Positions 34,746 to 42,580 of a stretch of DNA of 64,000 nt are shown piece after piece. The position numbers and the translations under genes were made by a program. Source of the stretch: CAYUNE01 sp964446115. GTDB taxonomy: Bacteria; Desulfobacterota; Desulfobulbia; Desulfobulbales; Desulfobulbaceae. Where the stretch lies: contig CAYUNE010000008.1 of the NCBI GenBank assembly GCA_964446115.1, forward strand, positions 122,264 to 186,263. The letters are read 5' to 3'. The notes under the pieces were generated by a model. It was not told the DNA's origin and did not search any database. It worked only from the letters and a program-made list of their open reading frames with translations. Positions within the stretch are counted from its first letter, which is position 1. Each line of letters begins with the position of its first letter.

Positions 34746-35864
34746 TCAGGCCGTTTCAAGGTCTGGATAAATTAGCGTGCCGATCACATAGCACTCAAGG
34801 CCGAAGGGCAGGTATCCGGCATAGCCGAGAATCGGCATGGCAAAGAGATGAAACCGATCCACATGGGGAATGGAGTAGTGCCATTGGGCCAGGCTTTTCC
34901 AGTTCCACATCTCCCAGAAAAATCCGCAAACCAATGCCGCTGCCAGGGGCGGCACCAACTTTTCCCGCCAATCCCCACGCAAGACAAGAGTTGCAAGCAG
35001 ATTCTCCTGCCCGCGGACAAGTTGTAATCCCGTAATGATCAACAGGGGAGAAATCCAGAGCAGGGCAAAGAGATAGTCGGGCCAAATCCCGATAAATGCA
35101 AGTCCGACGCCGGAGAGCAAAAGCAGCAATACCCCCGTGATCCTGCCGCCAAAACCGGGCATTGCCGCCCCTTCCCCGGTGCCCGGACAAGGCAACAGGG
35201 GAACATCCAGCAGTTCCACCAGCAGGCGCTGGGTGCTGAGAACCGCCGGCAGCACGGTCGAAAAGCAGATCGTCGCGTGCACCACATAGCCGACGGCGGA
35301 AAAGTCATCGATTCCCACATAGTACCAGTTCTGGACAAAGCGGTTCAAATACTCAAAATACCACCAGAACATCGCACTGAGCGGAAACAGCAGGAAAAAC
35401 CGCAGCGGCCTGGCGGAAAGAAGACTTCTCCCCCGCCGCCGCCGGATCAATCCGTTAATCACCAGGATATAGCCCATCCATAACGGCGTGAAGGTGTACG
35501 CCTGCAAGGCGGTAAACCAGGAAAAACGGTTCCAGGCAAGAATCCAGCTCACCAGGATCAGCATCAACCCACCATATCCCCACCAGGGGAAGGCAAACGC
35601 CGCAGCCTGCCGGGGGATATGCCGCAGTCCCACCCTCCCCCGCGGCATCATCACAACCGCCAGGCAGAGCAGGCCAATCGCTCCGGCCGTCCACACCGGC
35701 CATGAAAATCCGGCATGAACCACGTATCGGGTCAGGGGTGGAAAACGGCAATATGGGGCGATGGACTTCCCTTTTATCAGAATGCCGGCAGGCGGGAGAA
35801 GAAGACAGAGAAGCACGGCTGCGGCCACCGACCCTGCCCCATGCAAGCGCCTCAGGTCGGGCAC
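34746..35864 (-). CDS. Polytopic membrane protein, function unknown
   Basis: This 372-residue protein has about ten hydrophobic segments. Aromatic-rich loops (WWYFEYLNRFVQNWYYVG, ICGFFWEMWNWKSLAQWHY) are conserved-looking, suggesting a lipid- or carotenoid-type integral enzyme or a transporter-like protein, but I recognise no family. Start is GTG at 35864 with a near-perfect GGAGG site 7 nt upstream, which fixes it. It follows the metallophosphoesterase gene by 21 nt and is probably co-transcribed. It converges with the PilB-like gene, 22 nt between stops. Confidence 0.65.
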   Translation of the reverse strand: MPDLRRLHGAGSVAAAVLLCLLLPPAGILIKGKSIAPYCRFPPLTRYVVHAGFSWPVWTAGAIGLLCLAVVMMPRGRVGLRHIPRQAAAFAFPWWGYGGLMLILVSWILAWNRFSWFTALQAYTFTPLWMGYILVINGLIRRRRGRSLLSARPLRFFLLFPLSAMFWWYFEYLNRFVQNWYYVGIDDFSAVGYVVHATICFSTVLPAVLSTQRLLVELLDVPLLPCPGTGEGAAMPGFGGRITGVLLLLLSGVGLAFIGIWPDYLFALLWISPLLIITGLQLVRGQENLLATLVLRGDWREKLVPPLAAALVCGFFWEMWNWKSLAQWHYSIPHVDRFHLFAMPILGYAGYLPFGLECYVIGTLIYPDLETA

Positions 35865-35885
35865 GACCGTACCTCCGGAAAAAAT

Positions 35886-36950
35886 TTAGACGCGGGTGAG
35901 ACTGTAATTTCCGTTTCTTCCAGCGATATTTTCATAGAAATCAAGCAGTTCACTACCGCATCCCGTACCTCCGGGAAGCCACTGACCACCGATTTCACAA
36001 GCACCAAGAAGATTTTCCTTTGCCTTCTTGTGTATATCCCGGCAGATGGCCACCGGTATTGATTCCCAGGAAACCGCCTGTCGGGAAAGGGAGAAAAGGG
36101 TATAGCTCATGGGATAGGAGTTGATCGACGGCATGGTAAAGTAGGAAACGCCGTTGATGCGGCGGGAATGAAGGCCGATATGCCGATGGCCGGAAATAAC
36201 GATGGTTGCCGTTTTGGTATGGCGGGTCAGGAGGTTGCGCAGTTCCAGATCATTATCGATGCAGTACCACTCGGCCGGCCTCCCCCGCTGCTCGTTTGAT
36301 GACCACCGGATAACGTTGTGGTGCAAAATAATGATGTGTAACGTGTTGGGATAGCAACAGAGCTGGTGGTTGAGCCATTTCAGCTGCCGGGCGGAAACCC
36401 TTCCCCCCCGCGTGTCCTCCTGCGGCAGACAACTGTCCAGACCAATGAGACGAACACCCGGTCTGACGGTATGGGCCCAGTAACGCCGGTCGCTGCTATC
36501 GATTCCATGACCTTGGAAAAATGTAACAAATTCGTCAATAGTCATATAGGAATAACCACTGCGCCGGCGCTGTTTGTTCTTCGGCACGTAATCGTGATTG
36601 CCCGGAACGACGAAATAGGGAGCCTGAAGTCTGTCGAGATTTTTCTTGACCACGGCGGCATTTTCCCATTCACCGTCATAGAGCAGATCGCCGGCTACGA
36701 TTACCAAGTCGAGATCGGGGTGGCGGTTGAGGGCGGCGATGCTCTCTTTCAGGCACCGGAGGCTGTGGGCACTCATGAGCAGGGAATCCTTTCCCTGCAC
36801 GGTGGTGTGGAGGTCGGCAATGACCCCGAAGCGCAGTTGACCAAAATCGGGACATATTATCCTTGCCAGGGCCTGTGGCGAGTGGAAAGAGAATGCTCCG
36901 GAAAGAAGCCCCCATGCCGCACCGGTGAGAAAGTGTCGTCGCGTCAACAT
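35886..36950 (-). CDS. Tat-exported calcineurin-like metallophosphoesterase
   Basis: This is a 354-residue protein with a twin-arginine signal (MLTRRHFLTGAAWGLLSGAF; cleavage near ALA-R at 27-30). Metal-binding motifs of the calcineurin-like fold follow: IADLH (44-48), AGDLLYDG (86-93), GNHD (117-120), a histidine in LHHN and GHRHIG. It should act in the periplasm on a phosphoester such as a nucleotide, phospholipid or phosphoprotein. I chose the ATG at 36950 because it starts the Tat motif and has AGGTGACAGG before it; the frame extends 23 codons further. The neighbour 21 nt downstream is a polytopic membrane protein. Confidence 0.85.
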   Translation of the reverse strand: MLTRRHFLTGAAWGLLSGAFSFHSPQALARIICPDFGQLRFGVIADLHTTVQGKDSLLMSAHSLRCLKESIAALNRHPDLDLVIVAGDLLYDGEWENAAVVKKNLDRLQAPYFVVPGNHDYVPKNKQRRRSGYSYMTIDEFVTFFQGHGIDSSDRRYWAHTVRPGVRLIGLDSCLPQEDTRGGRVSARQLKWLNHQLCCYPNTLHIIILHHNVIRWSSNEQRGRPAEWYCIDNDLELRNLLTRHTKTATIVISGHRHIGLHSRRINGVSYFTMPSINSYPMSYTLFSLSRQAVSWESIPVAICRDIHKKAKENLLGACEIGGQWLPGGTGCGSELLDFYENIAGRNGNYSLTRV

Positions 36951-37133
36951 CCTGTCACCTCTGATCCCTGGCCCTGTTCCATGGACGATGCCGGTTCCCC
37001 AAGGGAAACCAGCCTCCATGCCCCTATGTAGCCAAACCAGAATAACGCAAAGACGGGGTTGATGCCAGAAAATAGTGAAACGGACCTGTACTTTATCGCA
37101 GCTTATTCCGGATGAGGAGCCGGTGTTTGTCCG

Positions 37134-37242
37134 TTGTGATTAATTCACCGGCACCGCACGCCCCCTGATATCTGCCGCCGGCACAGTAAGATTCGGCGGC
37201 CGGGGAGATCGTGGAAAAATGCGGCGCCTGTGATCACTTACA
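37134..37242. repeat. Dispersed motif, copy B, with a related core upstream
   Basis: GCCTGTGATCACTTACA (37226-37242) differs from copy A at one of 17 bases. A TGTGATTAATT core (about 37135) lies 90 nt before it, inside a GCCGGTG/CACCGGC hairpin. The region separates Bpt from the phosphoesterase. Confidence 0.5.
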
Positions 37243-37250
37243 CCACTGGA

Positions 37251-38003
37251 TCACGAACCATGTGACCGGTCGGCGCTCGCCTTCCAGGTACCGTTGACAA
37301 GGAGCTGGTGCGGTTTGAAGCGGGCCTTGTAGTTCATGGCGCCGACTTCCTCTATCTGGTATCCCAGATAGAGATATTCAAATCCATTGCGTCTGCAGAA
37401 ATCGATGAGATAGAGAATGTTGAAGGTCCCGGGGCTGCGTCTGCTCCGCCGGGGATCAAAGAAGAAGTAGACGGCGTTGAGCCAGCAATCGTCGGCATCG
37501 ACCACCGCAACCCCCATGAGCGTATCGGCGACACGATAACGGATCTCAAAGCAGCGGGTGATGGTACTGAGGAAAAAACCGCTGTAATACTCTTCGGCGG
37601 AATTGCGGGTGGCGGGAAACCGGTCTCTCAAAAACCTGTCCAGTAACTCCAGGTTTTCCTCCGACATGGAAAGCGGGGCAATTCCCACCGAAACATCACT
37701 GTTTTTCTTCAACACCCGCCGTTGGTTACGGTTGGGCCTGAACCGGGCAGGCAGCAGGCGAATGGGAACACAGCTCCGGCAGGTGCGGCAGTGCATGGCA
37801 TAAACACAGTTACCGTTGCGTCGATACCCTCGCCCGAGGAAATCTCCCATGGTTTTCGGGTTTAAGGAGTGAAAAAGGGCCTGATGATAGGTGGCGGTAT
37901 GGGGAAGTTCATAGGGACAGCGGATGGAAATGTCAATAAAGTACTGCTCCAGGTCGGAAATGATCGCGGCGGAGTTCCTGTCATGCTGATCCGGTGATGT
38001 CAT
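37251..38003 (-). CDS. bpt: Aspartate/glutamate leucyltransferase (Bpt-type)
   Basis: This 250-residue protein of the Ate1/Bpt family transfers leucine from Leu-tRNA to N-terminal Asp/Glu, marking proteins for ClpS/ClpAP. CPYELP (29-34) and the cysteine cluster GYRRNGNCVYAMHCRTCRSCVP (59-80) form the N-terminal metal/tRNA-binding region; YLYLGYQIEEVGAMNYKARFKPH near the C-terminus is the conserved transferase motif. ATG at 38003. The upstream gene is an unrelated solute-binding protein 150 nt away. Confidence 0.93.
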   Translation of the reverse strand: MTSPDQHDRNSAAIISDLEQYFIDISIRCPYELPHTATYHQALFHSLNPKTMGDFLGRGYRRNGNCVYAMHCRTCRSCVPIRLLPARFRPNRNQRRVLKKNSDVSVGIAPLSMSEENLELLDRFLRDRFPATRNSAEEYYSGFFLSTITRCFEIRYRVADTLMGVAVVDADDCWLNAVYFFFDPRRSRRSPGTFNILYLIDFCRRNGFEYLYLGYQIEEVGAMNYKARFKPHQLLVNGTWKASADRSHGS

Positions 38004-38152
38004 CTCAACTCACTGGTTTCAACCAATTTTCACTGCATAGTGGCGCAGTTGCGGGAAAAGCCCCTTGTTTTTCATGGCTTACGAAATACTTTATTTTACC
38101 ATCACACGCCAACCCGGCCAACCGCAATATTCAGAGACTCGCCATGTTCCCC

Positions 38153-39016
38153 TCATCGCAACGCCGTCCCGATCAAAGCGGCCACCCGTTGCAGATTGGC
38201 GATATAATCGCCTGCCAGGGGATCAAGCACCACCACTGTGCCCTGGATGGCCCGGGCAACTGCCTCAGCACTCTTTTTCGGGAACTGCGGTTGCACAAAG
38301 ATCACCTTCACCCCATCCCGGCGCGCATCCCGGATAAGCTTGGTCAGCTGCCTGATCCCCGGCTCCTTGCCGCCGCTTTCCACCGCCTTTTGCACCAGGC
38401 CGTAGGCGCGGCAAAAATAGCCAAAGGCGGGATGAAAGACATAGACGGTACGACCGGCCAACGGCTGAAGCGCAAGCCGCAGTTTCCCGTCCAGGGAGTC
38501 AAGATCCGTTGCAAGATTGCGGAAACCTCTCTCATAATATGGTCCATTGGCGGAATCAAGGTCGATGAGAGCGTCCCGCATGGTTTGCGACAGAGTCTTT
38601 GCAAGCATCGGATCCATCCAGATATGGGGATCCAGTTCGCCGGAGGCGGTCCCGGCAGAGGCTACCGGCAACAACTCAATCCCCTGTCGCGTATCCACGA
38701 TCTTCACCTTCGTCCCGCCGGAAATCTTCGCAATGATGCCGTTTTCAAAGGGCAGGCCGATGCGGAAGAAGAGACGGGAGCGGGCAAGGGCCGCCATCTG
38801 CCGGGGAGTGGGATTGTACAATGCAGGACTTTTACCCGGAGGAACGAGAACATTGACATCAACCAATTCGCCGCCAATTCGCTGGATGAAATAGGCCTGC
38901 GGTGCGATGGAGACGGTCACCCGCAAAGGTTCGGCGGCCATGGCTGATGAGGCCGCCCACAAAAGACAGGCGGCAATCAGGAAAAAATACCTGCTCATTT
39001 GAAAAAAAAGATGCAT
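38153..39016 (-). CDS. Orphan ZnuA/TroA-type metal-binding protein with altered site
   Basis: This 287-residue exported protein (signal peptide to about SAMAAEP at 23-29) has the cluster A-1 metal-receptor fold. DPHIWMDP (H131) and HPAFGYF (H195) keep two metal ligands and a glutamine/acidic region lies in FVQPQFPKKSAE. The first expected histidine, in SPHxYEP, is replaced: SPALYNP (63-69) has leucine there. There is no His/Asp-rich loop as in ZnuA. No permease or ATPase gene is adjacent, so this may be an orphan periplasmic metal carrier or chaperone rather than an importer subunit. Start is uncertain (ATG at 39016 or 38998). Confidence 0.75.
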   Translation of the reverse strand: MHLFFQMSRYFFLIAACLLWAASSAMAAEPLRVTVSIAPQAYFIQRIGGELVDVNVLVPPGKSPALYNPTPRQMAALARSRLFFRIGLPFENGIIAKISGGTKVKIVDTRQGIELLPVASAGTASGELDPHIWMDPMLAKTLSQTMRDALIDLDSANGPYYERGFRNLATDLDSLDGKLRLALQPLAGRTVYVFHPAFGYFCRAYGLVQKAVESGGKEPGIRQLTKLIRDARRDGVKVIFVQPQFPKKSAEAVARAIQGTVVVLDPLAGDYIANLQRVAALIGTALR

Positions 39017-39196
39017 CTTGTTTATCACAATGGGTTCTCCCGGCTGTATTTTCTCTTTTTGCCGCTTTCTCAAAGGGCTTTCCCCCTGTAGCCGAAGAAA
39101 AACCGCAAGCCCCGGCGCACTGTTTCTGAAACAATAATAACGATACCATATTCATACCTGGTCATGTTCCCTCTCCGGGGGTAAGATCCAACGAAA

Positions 39197-40840
39197 TCAA
39201 ACGGGACAGATCAGCCTGCCCAGCCGCTTTGTCAGCCGCATATTTTCGGAATAATCAACCGCCACATCAACGATAACCACGGTGTCATCCTCAAAAGCAC
39301 GTTCAAGGGTTGGAGCCAGCTCGTCCGCCGCCCGCACCCGATAGCCCCTGGCACCGAACGCCTCGGCATAGGCGACAAAATCCGGATTGGTGAAGCCCAC
39401 ATGGCCGCTGCGCCCGAAACGACGGTCCTGGTGCCAGCGAATGAGGCCGTAGCCGCCGTCGTTCCAGATCATGATGACGATGGCAAGATTATGGCGCATG
39501 GCGGTTTCGATCTCCTGGGAGTTCATCAGAAATCCGGCATCACCGGTTACGGTCATTACCCGGCGTTTGGGATAGACCATTTTGGCGGCTACGGCGCCGG
39601 GCACCCCGATACCCATGGAGGCAAATCCATTGGAAATAATACAGGTGTTTGGTCGTTCGCAGCGATAGAGCCTGGCCACCCACATCTTGTGAGCGCCGAC
39701 ATCGGAGACGAGAATATCGGCTTTTCCCATAACCTTGCGGGTATCGTAGATAATCTTTTGCGGTTTCATGGGAAAGGAGGTGTCGTCGGCAAATCGGTCC
39801 AGTTCATCCCTGATGAAGCTGCGCAGGTTGCGGACAACACCACTGTCATCCCGGGGCGAGGCATGGTGGGAAATACGGAGAAGGGATTCGCCGATATTGC
39901 CGATAACACCGGCTTCAAGAATGTAATGGGCATCCACCTCAGCAGGCACCTGATGAATGTGAACTATTTTTTTATCCCTTCCCGGATTCCAGAGATGAGG
40001 ATGATACTCGACCATGTCGAAGCCCACACAGATAATAAGGTCGGCACGGTCAAAACCGCAGGCAACAAAATCATGGGCCTGGAGGCCGACGGCGCCCAAT
40101 GACAACGGATTGGAAAAGGGAATGATTCCTTTTGCCATAAAAGTCTCGGTCACCGGGATATGAAGTTTCTCGGCAAAATGTACCAGGGCATCGGCACATC
40201 CGGCACGTACCGCACCGTTACCGGCCATTATCAGCGGAAACCGGGCCGCAGAGATGATATCTGCAGCCTGACGGATTTTTTCCCGGGCGGGATGCGGCGC
40301 TAACGGGCCTTGGACCTTGAGGGGTCTCACATCACCTGCCGCCTGTCTGGCGGCGATATTTTCCGGAAAACTGAGAAAGGCGCCGCCGGGTCTTTCGGTC
40401 TGGGCCTCCTTGAACGCCTTGCGAACCACCTCGGGCACCACATCGGGTTCAAGGATCTCGACGCTGTACTTGGAGATGGGTTCAAAGAGATTGACCAGAT
40501 CCAATACCTGGTGGCTCTCCTTATGCAGCCTGGTGGTCGCTCCCTGCCCGGCCACGGCGACAATGGGGGCGAGATCCATATTGGCGTCGGCAAATCCGGT
40601 TACCAGGTTGGCGGCACCTGGACCCAGGGTTGCCAGACAGACGGCGGCGCGACCGGTGAGACGACCGTAAACATCGGCCATGAAGGCAGCACCCTGTTCA
40701 TGGCGCACGGTGATGAATTCAATATCGCTGTCAAGAAGCGCGTCGATGACATGGAGGTTCTCTTCACCGGGTATGCCGAAGATATATTCGATACCCTCAT
40801 TTTCTAGACATTGCACGAAGAGCCGGGCGGCGGTGGTCAT
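39197..40840 (-). CDS. Acetolactate synthase-like ThDP enzyme (AlsS/IlvB family)
   Basis: This 547-residue ThDP-dependent enzyme has the catalytic glutamate in RHEQGAAFMADVYGR (E48), the FAD-like middle domain and the ThDP motif VTGDAGFLMNSQEIETA. It resembles the catabolic acetolactate synthase (AlsS) and generic large-subunit proteins; no small regulatory subunit gene lies next to it, which favours a stand-alone or catabolic role. It would condense two pyruvates to 2-acetolactate, but ThDP paralogues with other substrates exist and the substrate residues were not checked. ATG at 40840 with TGGAG upstream. Confidence 0.78.
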   Translation of the reverse strand: MTTAARLFVQCLENEGIEYIFGIPGEENLHVIDALLDSDIEFITVRHEQGAAFMADVYGRLTGRAAVCLATLGPGAANLVTGFADANMDLAPIVAVAGQGATTRLHKESHQVLDLVNLFEPISKYSVEILEPDVVPEVVRKAFKEAQTERPGGAFLSFPENIAARQAAGDVRPLKVQGPLAPHPAREKIRQAADIISAARFPLIMAGNGAVRAGCADALVHFAEKLHIPVTETFMAKGIIPFSNPLSLGAVGLQAHDFVACGFDRADLIICVGFDMVEYHPHLWNPGRDKKIVHIHQVPAEVDAHYILEAGVIGNIGESLLRISHHASPRDDSGVVRNLRSFIRDELDRFADDTSFPMKPQKIIYDTRKVMGKADILVSDVGAHKMWVARLYRCERPNTCIISNGFASMGIGVPGAVAAKMVYPKRRVMTVTGDAGFLMNSQEIETAMRHNLAIVIMIWNDGGYGLIRWHQDRRFGRSGHVGFTNPDFVAYAEAFGARGYRVRAADELAPTLERAFEDDTVVIVDVAVDYSENMRLTKRLGRLICPV

Positions 40841-41161
40841 TTTTTCTCCATTTTCCTGTTTTGGCCGCTGTTTTTTTATAAAAGACCTTTACAAAACGTG
40901 ACGATGCCGTGACCGGTACGTGATAATCCGGTGGCGAATCACTGGTGGGGTTGTCGGGACGGGCTACACAGGCAGGCCCTGCCGCTATTTTTTGCTTGCA
41001 CAGGTGCCTGCTGCTTGATACTTATTATATCTAAAAGAATATACAAGAAAAATAGAAAAAAGTATCTTCAGAAGTAGTGACAACGAAGAGGAACAATATA
41101 CCAGCGGGTTAGCCCCCCCTCGGGGTGATTCTCTCCTGTCTAGAGCCGAACATACGTGACC
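40841..41161. other. 321-bp divergent intergenic region
   Basis: The region lies between the acetolactate-synthase-like gene (leftward) and the two-component operon (rightward). It holds a weak leftward promoter-like pair (TCGTCA, 18 bases, TATAAA at about 40882-40911), a GGCAGG-C-CCTGCC palindrome (40971-40983), a TGCACAGGTGCC segment similar to part of the dispersed motif, and an A-rich stretch at 41030-41075. No gene seen. Confidence 0.4.
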
Positions 41162-42580
41162 ATGATCGAAGACTGCCTCCTCATCGTCGACGATGAAAAG
41201 GACATGCTCAGCGGCCTTGTCCGCATGCTGGGGCGGGAATTTCCGGATATGAAAATTCTCACCGCCAATTCAGCGGCCAGGGCCGTGAAGCTGATCCAGG
41301 AGGAACCAGTGGACGTGGCCCTGCTGGACATCAAAATGCCGAAAATGGACGGCCTTGAACTCCTCAATTACCTGCGGCATGAAGATCCCAATTTGACGGT
41401 GATCATGATGACCGGCTACGGCAGCATCGAAATGGCGGTGGAGGCGATCAAACGCGGGGCCTACGACTTCATTTCCAAACCCTTTGACCAGGCGGTGCTC
41501 TGCCGAATGATCCGCAAATCCGTGGAACGCAACCGCCTCATCCGCGAAAACCAGGCCCTGAAACAAAATATCTGCGCCAAAACCGGTTTTTCAGACTTCA
41601 TCGGCCAATCACCGCCCATGCTGGCCTTCTATAAACACCTCAAAACCGTGGCCCGTTCCAATTATACAACCCTGATCCGGGGCGAATCAGGCACCGGCAA
41701 GGAACTTACGGCCCGCGCCATCCATGCCCTGAGCAAACGACGCAACCGACCACTGGTCATGGTCAACTGCCCCGCAATCCCTGAACATCTGCTGGAAAGC
41801 GAGCTTTTCGGCCATCGGCGCGGCGCCTTTACCAATGCCACCCAGGACCAGATCGGACTCTTTGCCGAGGCCGAGGGAGGCACCATCTGCCTTGACGAAA
41901 TCGGCGATATTCCCGTCTCGGTGCAGAGCAAGCTGCTCCGGGTTCTGCAGGAACAGGAGATCAAACCACTGGGCGCCGCCAAGACCCAAAAGATCGATGT
42001 GCGGGTTATTGCCCTCACCAACCGGGATCTGGAAAAGAAAATCGCCGACCGCACCTTTCGTGAAGATCTCTTCTACCGACTCAACGTCGTCACCTTAAGG
42101 ACCCCGTCTCTTGCGGAAATCAGGGAGGACATACCCCTGCTGATCAGACATTTCACCCGCCGGGTGTGCCGGGAGCTGGAACTGCCGGAAAAACGCTTTT
42201 CCCAACGGGCAATCGCCACCCTGATGAATCGTTCCTGGCCGGGCAATGTCCGTGAACTGCAGAACGTGGTGCGGCGAACCGTGATGTTCTGTTCCGAGGA
42301 GACCATCCGCTGCCGTGACCTGGACACCCCCGGAGAGATCTCGGCCGCTGTCGAAGAAAAGGCCCCGGAGACAAAGCCCGTCGACGGCGCTCCCATCGAA
42401 ACCTACAAAAAGGCAAAGGAAAGGGTGGTAAATAAGTTTACCCGTGAATATATTGCCAATCTGTTGGCTACCACCAACGGCAACGTCACCCGGGGCGCCG
42501 AGCTCTCCGGTCTTTCCAGGGCGGCGTTGCAGAAAATCATGCGTCGTCGCAACATCACGGCATCGGAATACCGAAACTGA
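41162..42580 (+). CDS. Sigma-54 response regulator of a two-component pair
   Basis: This 472-residue NtrC-type regulator has a receiver (DD at 10-11, phospho-acceptor D56 in LLDIKMPKMDG, lysine in ISKPFD), a AAA+ domain with GESGTGKE and FREDLFYRLNVV, and a C-terminal Fis-like HTH (TRGAELSGLSRAALQKIMRRR). The sigma-54 loop is GAFTNA where GAFTGA is typical. Translation starts at ATG 41162 or GTG 41156. The next gene, a sensor kinase, starts immediately after its stop, so the two form one unit. Confidence 0.92.
   Translation: MIEDCLLIVDDEKDMLSGLVRMLGREFPDMKILTANSAARAVKLIQEEPVDVALLDIKMPKMDGLELLNYLRHEDPNLTVIMMTGYGSIEMAVEAIKRGAYDFISKPFDQAVLCRMIRKSVERNRLIRENQALKQNICAKTGFSDFIGQSPPMLAFYKHLKTVARSNYTTLIRGESGTGKELTARAIHALSKRRNRPLVMVNCPAIPEHLLESELFGHRRGAFTNATQDQIGLFAEAEGGTICLDEIGDIPVSVQSKLLRVLQEQEIKPLGAAKTQKIDVRVIALTNRDLEKKIADRTFREDLFYRLNVVTLRTPSLAEIREDIPLLIRHFTRRVCRELELPEKRFSQRAIATLMNRSWPGNVRELQNVVRRTVMFCSEETIRCRDLDTPGEISAAVEEKAPETKPVDGAPIETYKKAKERVVNKFTREYIANLLATTNGNVTRGAELSGLSRAALQKIMRRRNITASEYRN

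Noticed and set aside
40960..41000. Sigma-54 promoter before the two-component operon
   Set aside because: TTGC is present in TTTTTTGCTTGC, but the GG at -24 with correct 10-base spacing is absent.
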